Assembly (NCBI GenBank): GCA_028456385.1
Contig: JALNQF010000072.1
Location: 1 to 64,000, forward strand
Source of the DNA: Ophiosphaerella korrae
Taxonomy: Eukaryota; Ascomycota; Dothideomycetes; Pleosporales; Phaeosphaeriaceae
Reading direction: 5' to 3'
Length of the DNA: 64,000 nt
Shown: piece after piece, positions 25,552 to 37,400 of the stretch
Layout: each line of letters begins with the position of its first letter
How positions within the stretch are numbered: the stretch's first letter is position 1
Made by a program: the position numbers and the translations under genes
Notes under the pieces: model-generated
The model's database searches: none
What the model was told of the DNA's origin: nothing
What the model saw: only the letters and a program-made list of their open reading frames with translations

Positions 25552-27340
25552 CTAAGTAAGCTTATTACAAGTATTAACTAAGTTAAAAGTAAAGTATATA
25601 GTACTTAGTTTAAAAAGTTATTTCTTTTTACTTAGTATACTAAGACTAGTTTTAATAGTACTAAACTTTATAGCTTTTAATACTATTAATATTTTTACTA
25701 TACTTAGTTAGCTATTTTCTTTAAAGTATACTTTTTAAAAGTACTATTAGATAGCTAAATAGTTTTTAGTTAAAAGACTATTTTCTAATTAAGTAATAAG
25801 TACTTAAGTAATAGACTAATAAACTAAATAATTACTAATAATCTTTAATTACTTACTTCTACTAAGCTTTTTATATATATTTATTTTAATTTTCTAAAGT
25901 AAAGTTATATCTAGTTACTTTTAAGTATTTTATAGTATAGTTTTTTTTTATATAAAGTTTTATAAGTTATATTAGTAGACTAGTTTTAGTATTTTAACTT
26001 TTTTATTAATTCTTTTAGTATTATAACTTAGAATTACTATCTAATTTAGTTTTAAACTTAGTTTAGCTTAACTTTATATTTCTTATACTTAGCTCTCTTT
26101 AGAGAATATTTATAATAGCTAGTATATATTCTTATTTTATCTTATTTTCTAATTTTTAATTTCTAATTTTTAAAGTTAAACTATTACTCTTCTAGTTAAG
26201 TAGTTCTTACTAGTTTTCTAGTATCTAATAATTCTTTTATAGAAATTTTTATATACTAATATTAGTTTTTAATAGCTTTATATTTTTTCTTTTCTAATTA
26301 GTTTAATAAATTAGTACTTTTCTTAAACTCTATTTTATCTAGATTTTATAAGCTAGTTAGTTTAATTTTTTTATTTTTAAGTAATACTTAACTATTTATA
26401 TAGTAAAGGTTTAGAGTTATACTCTATAAACTTTACTATTTATACTATTATAAAAAAAATAGTTATATAAATTAGTTATTTTTATAATATAAATCTATAA
26501 TATAATCTATAAAGGTATTAGAAAATCTAAGCTTAAATAATCTAAATTTTTCTAAATCTCTTATTAATTAATAAACTACTTTCTTTTATCTAGTACTTAA
26601 ATTATCTTTATCTACTACTATTACTTTTACTACTATCTTATAAGTAGCTAAGTTTAGCTTAGTATAAGCTAATACTTTATATACTAGTATACTAAAAGCT
26701 AAGTTAATATATAATTAGATTTCTAGTCTTAAGAGAGCTAATAAAGTAGCTAGTAAGTATAAATTATAAAAAAAGAAGTAGATTTAAAAGAAAAGAGTCT
26801 TAATAAAGAGATAAGGAGAGGATTTAATTACTAAACTAGAAGCTAATTACTAGATTAATTATAAATAGTATAAAAGTAAGTAGTATTTAAGCTTAAATTA
26901 CTAGGCTCGTGCACGCTATAAAAAGTATAGAAAGACTAGGTATAACTTACGTTTGTATAAAAGTAATATAGTAGGTACTACTTAATTTAATATATTAATA
27001 TATATACTCTACTCTACTACGTTATTAAGTTATATACTTAAAGAGGTACATAAAGTTAGTAGGGCTAGCTACTTACTTATACTAGCTACTTACTTATAAA
27101 CTACGTTATATACTCTATAATTAAAGATAAGAAACTTCTAGATTTATAATATTCTTAGTATCTTTCTTTTAAGATAATATTATCTTATATTAGGGCTATA
27201 TCCTATAATAACTAAATTTTAGATAAATAGTGTATTTTATTATTAATATAAGTAAGAGATAATTAAAAATATTAGAAGGCGTATATAGATAGCCCTATTA
27301 GTAGGTAAATTAACTAGGTAAGCTTGTATATACCCAAATA
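25552..27340. other. Degraded AT-rich DNA up to the isochore edge
   Basis: No feature is recognised. The sequence has the same TpA-rich, CpA-poor composition, with a few CpG-containing spots (for example about 26,905-26,920). Its right end grades into unique sequence over roughly 100 bp. Confidence 0.6.
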
Positions 27341-27451
27341 CTCTAGCGGGGCTATTAGATGCCGCGAGTAGAATAAATTCTGGGCACGCGCTATGAATAA
27401 ATACTCTTGTTGTTACTGTTGAGAATTTACCAACTTTTTGTGTAGAAAGCA

Positions 27452-29057
27452 ATGGACCCTAGACGCAAATCGACTCTTCTTGACCTTGCAGATAGAGTGC
27501 AACAGTTAACTTCCGTTATCGCCACAAGCCTAGAGACAGAAAATCTCCTCGAACCTACCTTTGAAACAGACTCTGAGGTGGTGCCCGAGACTCCAGACCT
27601 GATTGACATCAGAGCGAGGCTCAATGACAGTGCCAGAGACCTACTACGACTTGTCAATGGGCCGAGAAACGATGCACGCACTTTCGTATGTTATTTGTTT
27701 GATCTTGCCGCGTGGCAGGTAGCATGCGAATTCGACTTCTTTGAAGCCGTTAAAGAGGACGGAACAACTCACCTTGCAGAGATCGCTACGAAAGTCGGTG
27801 TAGACGAAGATCGTGTGGGACGGATTTTACGAATATTGACGTCAGATAGAGTCTTCGAAGAAGTTGAGAAAGACTACTTCAAGCACACGTCTAGAAGTGT
27901 TCTTTACCTGCGGGACAAGCAGTGGCGAGACGTTATGCACTACCAGTATGACCTCCCTATTTCATTGCAAACAGAACTCTAATAATATTATGCAGGTTAG
28001 ACGAGTTCTTCAAAGCAGCATCGGAAACATCGACTAGTTTTCATCAGTCTCCTGCCGAAGCGAACGGCCAAAAAAACGCTTTTGTTACCCGGCATGGAAC
28101 AGACCTGTTCGAGTTTTACAAGCAGGATCCTAAACGAGCGGCTCGCTTTGCAAGCGCTATGGCTGGAGTTTCTAGGCGTAAGGTTCCTTTTCAAGTGATT
28201 ATTGAGACGTGCCTAACAATACGAAAGTGGAACGGCATTTTGAATCACTGAAACTAAGCTACCCATGGGATCAGATCGAAACCGGGAAAATCATTGATGT
28301 TGGAGGTGGAAGTGGCCACATGAGCGTCTCTCTTGCCCGAGTATGATACAGAAGAAGAATAGTAGCTCCATGAAAAGCGTTGCTAACCGGTTTTAAGGCG
28401 TTCCCTAAACTCGAGCTCATTGTCCAAGACTCTTTGACAATGCTATCATCGGCATCTCAAAACGACTTCTCTGATTTGAATGGAAGAGTGACTTTCATGC
28501 CACACGATTTCTTCACTACCCAACCAGTCTCTGGGGCGGCAGCATACCTTCTGCGCTACATCACACATAATTGGAGTGATGCAGATTGCATCCGTATCTT
28601 CAAAGCGCTTGTTCCTGCCTTGGAGAAGAGCAAGCCTGGAACCCCACTGCTTATCAACGATGTGGTGCTACCAGCCCTTGGAGAGGCTACAAGATACCAC
28701 GACAACCGGATGCGGCAGGTCGACATCATGATGATGCTTGTTCTAGGCGCCAAACAACGGACAGAGGAAGAGTTTCGAGATTTGCTATCAGCGGCCGATG
28801 AACGTTTCAAGGTAAGCTGAGAGCACGAGGTTTGCAGTCCAACGGCTGATCCGATTGGACAGATCAAGGCCATCCACGGAAAGGGCAACATGAGTCTGAT
28901 CGAGGCCTATCTGGAGAAAGCGGAGGCGAGTGACGTAGCAGCCGTTCCGGTTACGAGAGAAGTGGAAAACGTGGAGAAACTGGGAGAAACGCTCACCGAT
29001 GTGCAAAAGGTGAGCTCTCTTGTGAGTAACCAGAAGCGTACCGGGTCCCGTTTCTAG
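27452..29057 (+). CDS. SAM-dependent O-methyltransferase (plant/fungal COMT-like family)
   Basis: The proposed CDS joins 27452-27945, 27996-28177, 28228-28340, 28398-28811 and 28863-29057 (465 aa; introns of 50-57 bp; spliced length divisible by three). The N-terminal part (about 60-170) is the winged-helix dimerisation region. The SAM-binding motif DVGGGSG lies at residues 249-255. The RYITHNW segment puts the presumed catalytic base at His320, and LLINDVVLP follows. The last intron must use the acceptor at 28862, because the nearer one would make a 26-nt intron and an immediate stop. A further intron at about 29010-29056 would give an alternative C-terminus. Such enzymes methylate hydroxyl groups on secondary metabolites. 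Its neighbour, the PKS at 31.5 kb, suggests a polyketide substrate, which is inference. It starts about 110 bp from the RIP isochore yet shows no RIP-type stops. Confidence 0.85.
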
Positions 29058-29175
29058 CGTCTTGGGGCCTTGCACGCAACACGCGTGGGGTATTCTTAGC
29101 TCCACATGGGCGCGCTTAAACAGCGTTTAGTAAGGGCACGTCGATGGACAACAAATGCAGTAGTGTCACCCTTCG

Positions 29176-29195
29176 TGCATTGCATGTACTGCGGC
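29176..29195 (+). promoter_or_regulatory. Imperfect 20-bp repeat, copy 1 (possible cluster regulatory site)
   Basis: TGCATTGCATGTACTGCGGC matches 30330-30349 at 17 of 20 positions in the same orientation. Both copies end in CGGC and are followed by a TAG(A)GCC-like tail. CGG triplets are typical of Zn2Cys6 regulator sites, but two copies are weak evidence. Confidence 0.25.
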
Positions 29196-30329
29196 TAGAG
29201 CCGATGAAGCGGGATGATAGGCCTACGGGACGCTTGGACAATTCAGTGTCTCGGGCCAGTCGAACACGAATTGTATTTGAGGAGCGTCTACAATTGGCCG
29301 CAACGGCCGGGGGCCAATTTTAATCAACACCTCAAAACCAGCTACAGGGAATATTATGCCAGATGCTGTCCTCCTTGACGTCGCTTACTTTGCCCCACTC
29401 GTTCCACCAACGCACGTTTGCGCATGCCGGCTGCATGCGGAACTTCCGCGACGCTATGTTGCGATGTTACACGAAGCAGGAACATGGCACAGTGCCACAA
29501 CCCCATGCGGAAACCTCTTGGATACGTAAAGAGTTATGCAAGTATGGATTGGAGGCCGGCGGCTGCCGATGGCAAGACAATGGCTTCTATCTCAACCAGA
29601 CGGGATCACTGTCATCAACTTTGCTGTGTTATTTCCAGACGCTAGCCAATGCTTTGCCGCACTTGCCGCTGTTCTACTGCAAGAGAACCGTAGCCAAACC
29701 TTCACCGCTGTTTGCCGCCGGAAGTGGGGAACGGAGCGCCATGCTTGCATGCGCCGTCGACGAGAACCATCGAGGCGACGAGAGCCACGTTCTGACGCCC
29801 TTGTCTCAATCCTCTACCGGATCACCTCACGCACCTAGCATACTCGCTCCATCTACATGCTAGTATCTGACCAACTGAAGACCTCCACGTATCGTGAAAT
29901 AACTGCGGCTCAGTAGAATTCACCGCTTGAAGACAGAAGCGTAAAGGAGCCATGACATATGCAAGAACGGAGATCAAATACGTGTTTCCCAAGGCCACCG
30001 GCAAACGCACGGCATACATCTATGCCTTTTATCTACGCCGAAAGCGGCACCAGCCTCTCTCCTCAAATGAGACTGTATGCCTTGCCATTGTATTTCCAAC
30101 GTGTTTGTTCGGTCAGAAAGGGGACTCGCAGTTCTGACCAACCTCTCCTCACCCTCAACGAAATCTATGTACTTTTGAGAGTAGCGATCTGTTGCCCAGC
30201 TGGATGCGTTATATGGAATCATTGCCGCAATATGAATACACACTACTAATCGGTCCGCGGATTACACAAGCCACTACATACCAAGTGGGAACAGGGCCGA
30301 ACTCTTGACACACATGACCCAATGCGTAG

Positions 30330-30349
30330 TGTATTGCATGCACTACGGC
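30330..30349 (+). promoter_or_regulatory. Imperfect 20-bp repeat, copy 2 (possible cluster regulatory site)
   Basis: TGTATTGCATGCACTACGGC lies about 1.1 kb upstream of the PKS start. See copy 1 at 29176. Two of the three differences are C/T and one is G/A, so an old RIP-touched duplication is an alternative to a conserved binding site. Confidence 0.25.
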
Positions 30350-31468
30350 ATATTAGCCCACAACTTTTGATAGACCTCCCGAGACGTATTTTTGGGCGCC
30401 GGATGGGTTGGGTATACATACAGTGCAACATTGTCTTTGACCAAAAGTAATGCGTAGTTGCGTAATTTGGGTTACGCATATTGTCAAAATCTCTACTTGT
30501 AGTCGTGTATCCACGTTTACAGTTTGTGACATTGGGTGTCTCTCCCCGCTCCCATACTTTCATCCTGCATTACTTTTTATACTCCGTTTATGCACAATGG
30601 GCACTCCAAGTACTGTGTTTAATCTCAAGAACTACATCTATCTCGAGGCTTCTCAAAGTTTTGGAATAGTCTATTTTCCTAAGATTTCGTTTCAGTAGAA
30701 CATAAAGACTCACAAGATAACTGAAATTGGGTAAAACAGCTATGGCTCACAATCTTATGAGTTACTGGGTAAGTGAAAGTAATCTTTAGGAAAAGGATCC
30801 GGGATTGATATCTAAAACGAACTACACAACCCTTGCACATTCTGCTGTATGCAATCGGAACGGACGATGTATGCATGAAGGACGCGATGCATCAAATTAA
30901 GGAACTCCCCACTCTGTCGTGCATATATTCGCCACAACGTAGGGCGCTTATGTGCCAACTGTTTCGGCCTTATCAGCCAACTATGACGGACAGGCTCAGT
31001 ACACGGCCATCTCCGTCTACGATATATGTGTGAATTAATCATTGGCGCGCAAGCCAGTGAGTAGCTCTGATTAATCTTTTACGAGATTGGTTCATCTCCC
31101 CCCGCGCCTAATTCAAGAATTCATATTGGTCACAGCGCTAAGACAGCCGCCAGGGAGCAAAGTCGTATCCACCCATACTCACCTGCTGCAATTCTTCATG
31201 CTTTTATGTTGTATGCTACGTTGCTCTCAAAAGCGCATCTCTACTCAATTTTCCTGCAAGACGTACGCCCTGCGAATGTCATTTATACAGAACCGACCCG
31301 CACATATACGCACTGATCTGCATCCACTGGCGGTAGTCTGGTCATAGTATCTCGATCCTATGTAAACCTTGTCCAAATAAACTATTTTTGAACTACCTTG
31401 GACCTCAATTCCATCACACATTACGAATTATCACGACTTCACAAGATTGAGTTTTATCACCCTGTCCC

Positions 31469-34400
31469 ATGATGACTTCTAAACACACAGCATTCATGCC
31501 AATCGCCATCATTGGTATTGGTTGTCGGTTCCCTGGCGATATTACTAGTGGTGAGGAGTTATGGGACTTCTTAGTCAAGAAGAAAAGTGCCCGTACCGAA
31601 GTACCTGCAGACAGGTATAATGTCGATGCATTCTATCACCCCGATGGTGATCATTACGGCACCGTGAGTAGTCTTTCGGTACGGTTTTATGTGTTTCTGA
31701 CTTGGGTAGACCAACAACCGTGCTGGCCACTATCTTGCAGAAGACGTATCCCTATTTGATGCTCCATTCTTTTCAATATCCCCGGCCGAAGCCATGGCCA
31801 TGGACCCAATGCAGCGAATGTTGCTTGAAGTGACTTATGAAGCACTTGAAAACTCAGGATCTACACTCGAAAACTTGTCAGGGTCGAAAACCTCCTGCTT
31901 TATAGGATGCTTCACAAAAGATTACGAAGAGATACAACGTCGAGATATGGAATTGGCGCCAAAATATCAGTCAACGGGTGCCAGCCAAACCATGCTTTCA
32001 AATCGGCTCAGCTACTTTTTCAATCTTAAAGGACCGAGTGTGACATTAGACACAGCCTGTAGCAGCGGACTCGTTGCTGTGCATTTAGCTTGTCAGGGGC
32101 TACAAGCTGGCGAGAGCTCTATGGCTGTTGTTGGGGGGAGTAACCTCATGCTGAGCCCCGATATTCATATCGAGATGAGCGACATGCACTTCCTCAGTCC
32201 TGACTCCATATCGTATGCATTTGACGAACGGGCGAATGGGTATGCGCGAGGCGAAGGCGTTGGAGCAATCATCCTCAAACCATTAGATGCTGCATTGCGC
32301 GACAACGACCCTGTACGGGCAATAATCCGAGGCACAGCGGCGAGCTCAGACGGACGAACACCAGGAATAACAATGCCGTCGCGGGAAGCACAGATTGATT
32401 TGATACGATCTGCCTACCGAGTTGCTGGATGTGACGTCGGGGAAACGGGATATTTTGAGGCCCATGGTACTGGAACGGCGGCAGGCGATCCAATCGAAAC
32501 TAGCGCTATTGGTGCGGTTTTTGCATCACAGCGGCCTCCCGCTGCGAATGGTGAACCCATACCCCTGTCAGTTGGCTCGCTGAAAACCAACATTGGCCAC
32601 CTTGAAGGAGCCAGTGGAATTGCTGGGCTTATTAAAGCTGTCCTTACTGTGGAGAGCGGGACAATAGCCCCAAACATCCACTATCTCAGAGGTAACCCGG
32701 CCATCGACTTTAAAAGTTGGTGTATCCAAGTCCCCACACAAACAACCTCATGGCCTGGGGATGGAGTGCGTCGCGCCAGCGTAAATAGGTATGTGAAATA
32801 ACCTTCGTTGATACCGTCACAACCTAATATATTAAACACCCAATAGTTTCGGCTATGGAGGCACAAATGCCCATGTCATTGTCGAAGAAGCTTCTCATTA
32901 CCGCCACCAACCCCTGAATGACCGCCCTAAAACGCGCAACCGAACAGATTCTGCCCTGGTCGCTCCAACAGACGGCTTATCGCATATAATAGACCCAAAG
33001 CTTCGCGTGTATGTGCTTTCAGCTCATGACGAGCGAGGACTTCGCCTCATGGCCAAGATGCTTTTGAATTTTCTCCAGGCACAGTTGAACGTTGACGAGG
33101 AGAGTCTGATGGCCCGCTTGGCCTACACACTCTCGCAACGCCGTTCAAGATTGACACATATCTGCTCATTTGTAGCAGCAAGCAAGGTCGAGTTGCAAGG
33201 CTTACTTCTCAAACACTTTCCATTATCTATTAGCCGCACCGCACCATGTCGGGTTGGCTATGTTTTTACTGGCCAGGGAGCCTCATGGGTGGGCATGGGC
33301 AAGGAGTTGCTCTCTTACCCAATATTCCAAAACAGCTTGCAGGAATGCGAAGCATGTCTTCGGAAGTTAGGTTGTCAGTGGTCTCTCGTCGAAGAGCTTC
33401 TAAAAACTAAATCTGACTCACGACTTACGGAGGCTGCCATAAGCCAACCTCTTTGCACCGCGTTACAAATAGCTCTTGTGGATCTTCTGTCATCCTGGAA
33501 TGTGTTTCCTCGCAGTGTCGTTGGACATTCTAGTGGCGAAATCGCTGCAGCCTACGCCGTAGGCGCTCTAACTATGGACGCAGCAATGGCCGTTGCATTC
33601 CTACGTGGAGCTTTAGTACCCAAGGTTAAGAGTTTAGGTTACAGTGGAAGAATGATGGCTGTTGGGCTCTCTGAAGAGGATGTGAATGAAGAAATCGCAC
33701 GACTGAGCAACGAATACGGAAAGGTCACGGTCGCGTGTATTAACAGTGCTCAAGGTGTAACTGTTGCTGGAGATGATGTAGCTGTGGAAAAACTCCAAAA
33801 TGCACTTGCCAATAGAGGCGCTTTTGTGAAGGTAATTCCAGGGGTTGACGTTGCGTATCACTCACACCATATGCAATCGATTGCAGAAGAGTACCTAGCA
33901 CGATTGCACAAGGCAAATGTCGTCGCATGCAAAACTGAGAACAGTATATCAATGTTTTCGTCTGTCAACGAACGTGTGGTTGAACATGATCAACTCGGCG
34001 CAGAATATTGGGTCGCCAACCTCGTTGGGCGCGTACGCTTCTCCGGTGCACTGCAAAAACTATGTCTTTCACGAGAAGATAAGGCGGATCGAGCAGTAGA
34101 TCTTCTGCTTGAAATTGGTCCCCATGCCCTTCTGAAACTGCCTGTTCAAGAGACCCTTCACACGATCTTTGGAGACAAGTCACCAATACGCTATTTACCT
34201 CTACTGGTTCGCAACAAACTTGCCGATGCCACAACGCTAGAAGCAGCTGGCGCTCTCTACACTGAAAACTATCCAATCGACCTTTTCGCAGTAAACTTTT
34301 CAGTCAACTCTAAATATCATCCACAAGTATTGACGTCCTTACCTCGGTATCCGTGGAATCACACCCGCAGTTACTGGTACGTAATCTCGTTCTCAACTAT

Positions 34401-37400
34401 CCAGATTCAAAATATACAAAAGCAGTTTAAGGCAGAATCTCCGCTTGGGTGAGGTGTCACGAAAAAATTTACCAAGCTTACAAATGACTTCAGGTATGAG
34501 TCAAGACTTAGTCGAGACTATCGTTTCCGGCCGTCCCCCAGGACAGCCATCTTGGGTGCTCCAGTTTCTGACTGGAACCCACTAGAGCCACGATTTCGAA
34601 ATTTCCTTCGCCTGAGCGAACAGCCGTGGCTTAGAGACCATATAGTCCAAGGCGATGTACTTTTCCCTGCATGTGGTTACCTTTGCATGGCAATAGAAGG
34701 GTGTCGACATCTGTTCTTAACCTCTTTGATCAACAAGGATCACAACAGTACAGAATACCGACTGAGAGAAGTTAGGATCTCTCGTGCATTATTGGTACCT
34801 GAATCTGCTGAAGGCGTGGAGATCTGCCTCTCCCTACGACCTCAGCTCAGTTCTACTTCTCCATCATTCGGGGCATGGCAAGAATTCCGTATCTTTTCAT
34901 ATATGGTCAGCTCCGGCTGGGTAGAGAACTGTCGGGGACTCGTAGCGGTAGTTTCTAAGGACCAGAATGACCTGGATCTAGTGGCAGAATGTCAACAGGA
35001 ACTAGCTAGTATGCACACAGAATCCGCTCAAAACATCGATCCAGAGTCTTTCTATCAAGCAACAGATGCCATTGGACTTACTTATGGGCCATTATTCCAA
35101 GGTTTGAGAAACATTACTATCAATTCAGAATGTCCCGGCCGAGTTGCTGCTGTCGTTGAAGTTACCAACACACGGAATGTGAATCCAAAAGAGTATGAAC
35201 ACGGCAGAATAATACATCCAGCAACAATGGACAACTTTCTACAAGCAGCCTTAGTGGCCTTGGGTGGAGTTGGTATGAAAAACCTCACGACTGCAATGGT
35301 CCCAACGTGCGTCTAACTTCCACCCACCTGAATCAATGCTTACAGATTTATCTTAGATATGTCGAAGAAATATCTATTTCTGCGGGTATAGATGCTCAGA
35401 TTGGCGATAAACTCAACGTCGTAGTATCTGCTGAGTGCTATGGGAACCGAGAGGCAAAAGCAAATGTTTTTGTTTTAGATCCTGCGTCGTCTCAGCCAGT
35501 GGTGCTTATGGACGGTTTCAAGTTTGTCGCCATAAACACTAGCACAAACCTCTCTGCCCAGCCGAAATCTTTGGCTAGGCACTGCTACAAACCCGTTTGG
35601 GAACCGGACGTTCAGCTCATCAATCAAGAGGACCTAAATCGAGAATTGCGGACAGCGCTTCCATCTATCGATTGCCCAAAGACGGTGCGAGAGTTGGAAT
35701 TGCTGGCCTACTACTTCATTGACTTGGCTCTACAAAAAGTGTCTGAACAGGAAGTGGCAACCATGCTCTCACATCATCGAAAGTTTTATAGAAACTTGTG
35801 CGAGTTGCGGGACGCAGTTACCATGAAAACGCACCCTCAGCAGACTGCAGAGTGGCAAGAGCTGAATACAGGCGAGGTTGCCTCCAAGCTGTCTGAACTC
35901 GTTGAGCACTATCGAGATCATGAAACAGCCTTTGATGGCAAGCTGCTCGTACGCGTGGGTGAAGCCTTGCCCTTGGTTTTCAGGCAAGAAGTCGAACCGC
36001 TTGCTCTAATGACTCATGAGAATCTTCTAGAAGCGTACTACACTTCTGCAGTGGGCATGCCGAATACATACGCACAAATATCTCGCTATATTAGTATATT
36101 GTCACACAAATATCCTAATCTGGAGTACCTAGAGATTGGTGCAGGCACCGGTGGGGCCACTGTACCAACGATCAAAGGTCTTGGTGGATGTAATGGTCTG
36201 CACCAATACCCTCGACTCAAGTCATATACCTACACTGACATTTCTTCCTACTTCTTTCAACGCGCGGCAGAAAAGTTTGAAGATCTTGCTCATTTCATGG
36301 AATTCAAAAAGCTTGATGTTGAGCGCGACCCAGAGACTCAGGGATTCAAGGCTGCATCATACGATGTAGTTGTAGCGGCCAATGTGTTGCACGCTACGTC
36401 CGATATACATTGCACAATGGTAAATGTGCGCAAGCTTTTAAAGCCCGGAGGCACACTCGTTCTTCTCGAAATGACAAATCGTCTTCTCGCGGCATCAGTA
36501 ATCTTTGGCACACTTCCGGGATGGTGGAATGCGTCAGAAGATTGGCGCACTGGTGGTCCCCTTCTGACACAGACTCAGTGGCAAGAGGTCCTTTTGGCAA
36601 CAGGATTTGGTGAGCTACAAGCTAGTAGTGCTGATGTGATGGACCCATTAGAAGAAGGGACGAGACTCATGATTGTTTCAGCTATTGAGCCAAAACTGAG
36701 CCTACGCAACGGCTTACTGACACCACCGGAAACCCCCCACGTTGTAATCATATGCGCTGACTCGCCAATTAAGATTCAAAGATCAATGGAAGCCGTAGCT
36801 CTCCTTGATTTTATGATCAAGTCAGGCATCCAGGCACAACTGATACCCCTGGGTTTGCTGCGGAAGCAAGATATCATTGACACTGTGTGTATCAGTCTTG
36901 TAGAGTTAGAGGAGCCTCTGCTTGCTTGTCTACCCCCAAACAACCTGAAATCACTTCAACTGATCGCTGATCGATCAATGGGGCTTATTTGGGTTACACG
37001 TGGAGCAGGTTCTTCCTACGTGGGCCGGCCGGACCTTGCGATATTCCAAGGCCTCTCACGTACCTTGAGAGCAGAATGTGGAACCTTCCGCTGCATTTCT
37101 ATTGATCTTGACAATGAAAAAAGATCATCAGTTAGTGCGGCGGTTGATATTATCCATCGAGTATATGAGCAATATCTCAGCCCAGGCCACAGCGCTTCCC
37201 CTAATGATAGCGAGTTTCTCGAACAAGATGGTGTGCTCTACATCAAGCGCTGTATCGAGGATGATGATTCAAACACTTTCCTTGCCGCTCGGTCTAACCC
37301 AGAATCCTGTCCGCCACAGTCAGAAAGGTTGTTGCAGGAAAACAAACCTTTGGCGCTGAGTTTACCAGAGTCTATGCGGCATGGAAAGCATGTGTGGAAA

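Larger units (their letters stand above)
1..27340. other. AT-rich, RIP-mutated transposon isochore
   Basis: By eye this block is about 20-30% G+C, against roughly 50% to its right. CpA and TpG are nearly missing and TpA is everywhere, while some CpG survives (for example around 8,670 and 12,440). That is the pattern expected of repeat-induced point mutation acting mainly on CpA. Every recognisable reading frame is a retrotransposon frame full of TAA and TAG codons. No ORF of useful length exists before 27,243. The right edge is sharp: CpG-containing unique sequence begins at about 27,280-27,350, roughly 100-170 bp before the first intact gene. Such blocks are known from Leptosphaeria maculans and other Dothideomycetes; assignment to a species is not possible from this alone. 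Confidence 0.93.
29058..31468. other. 2.4-kb gene-free spacer between O-methyltransferase and PKS
   Basis: It has normal base composition but only short, mutually overlapping ORFs (for example 29363-29863 plus and 30246-30563 minus) with no family resemblance and no convincing splice structure. It contains the PKS upstream region and a 20-bp imperfect repeat listed separately. A decayed former cluster gene is possible but no fragment was recognised. Confidence 0.6.

Noticed and set aside
28812..28837. 26-nt intron at the end of the fourth O-methyltransferase exon
   Set aside because: Too short for a fungal intron and leads straight to a stop. The acceptor at 28862 gives a 51-bp intron and an open, family-like C-terminus, so the gene is not a pseudogene.
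29357..29863. Possible extra cluster gene between O-methyltransferase and PKS
   Set aside because: Only short overlapping ORFs, no family motif, and no set of splice sites that extends any of them.
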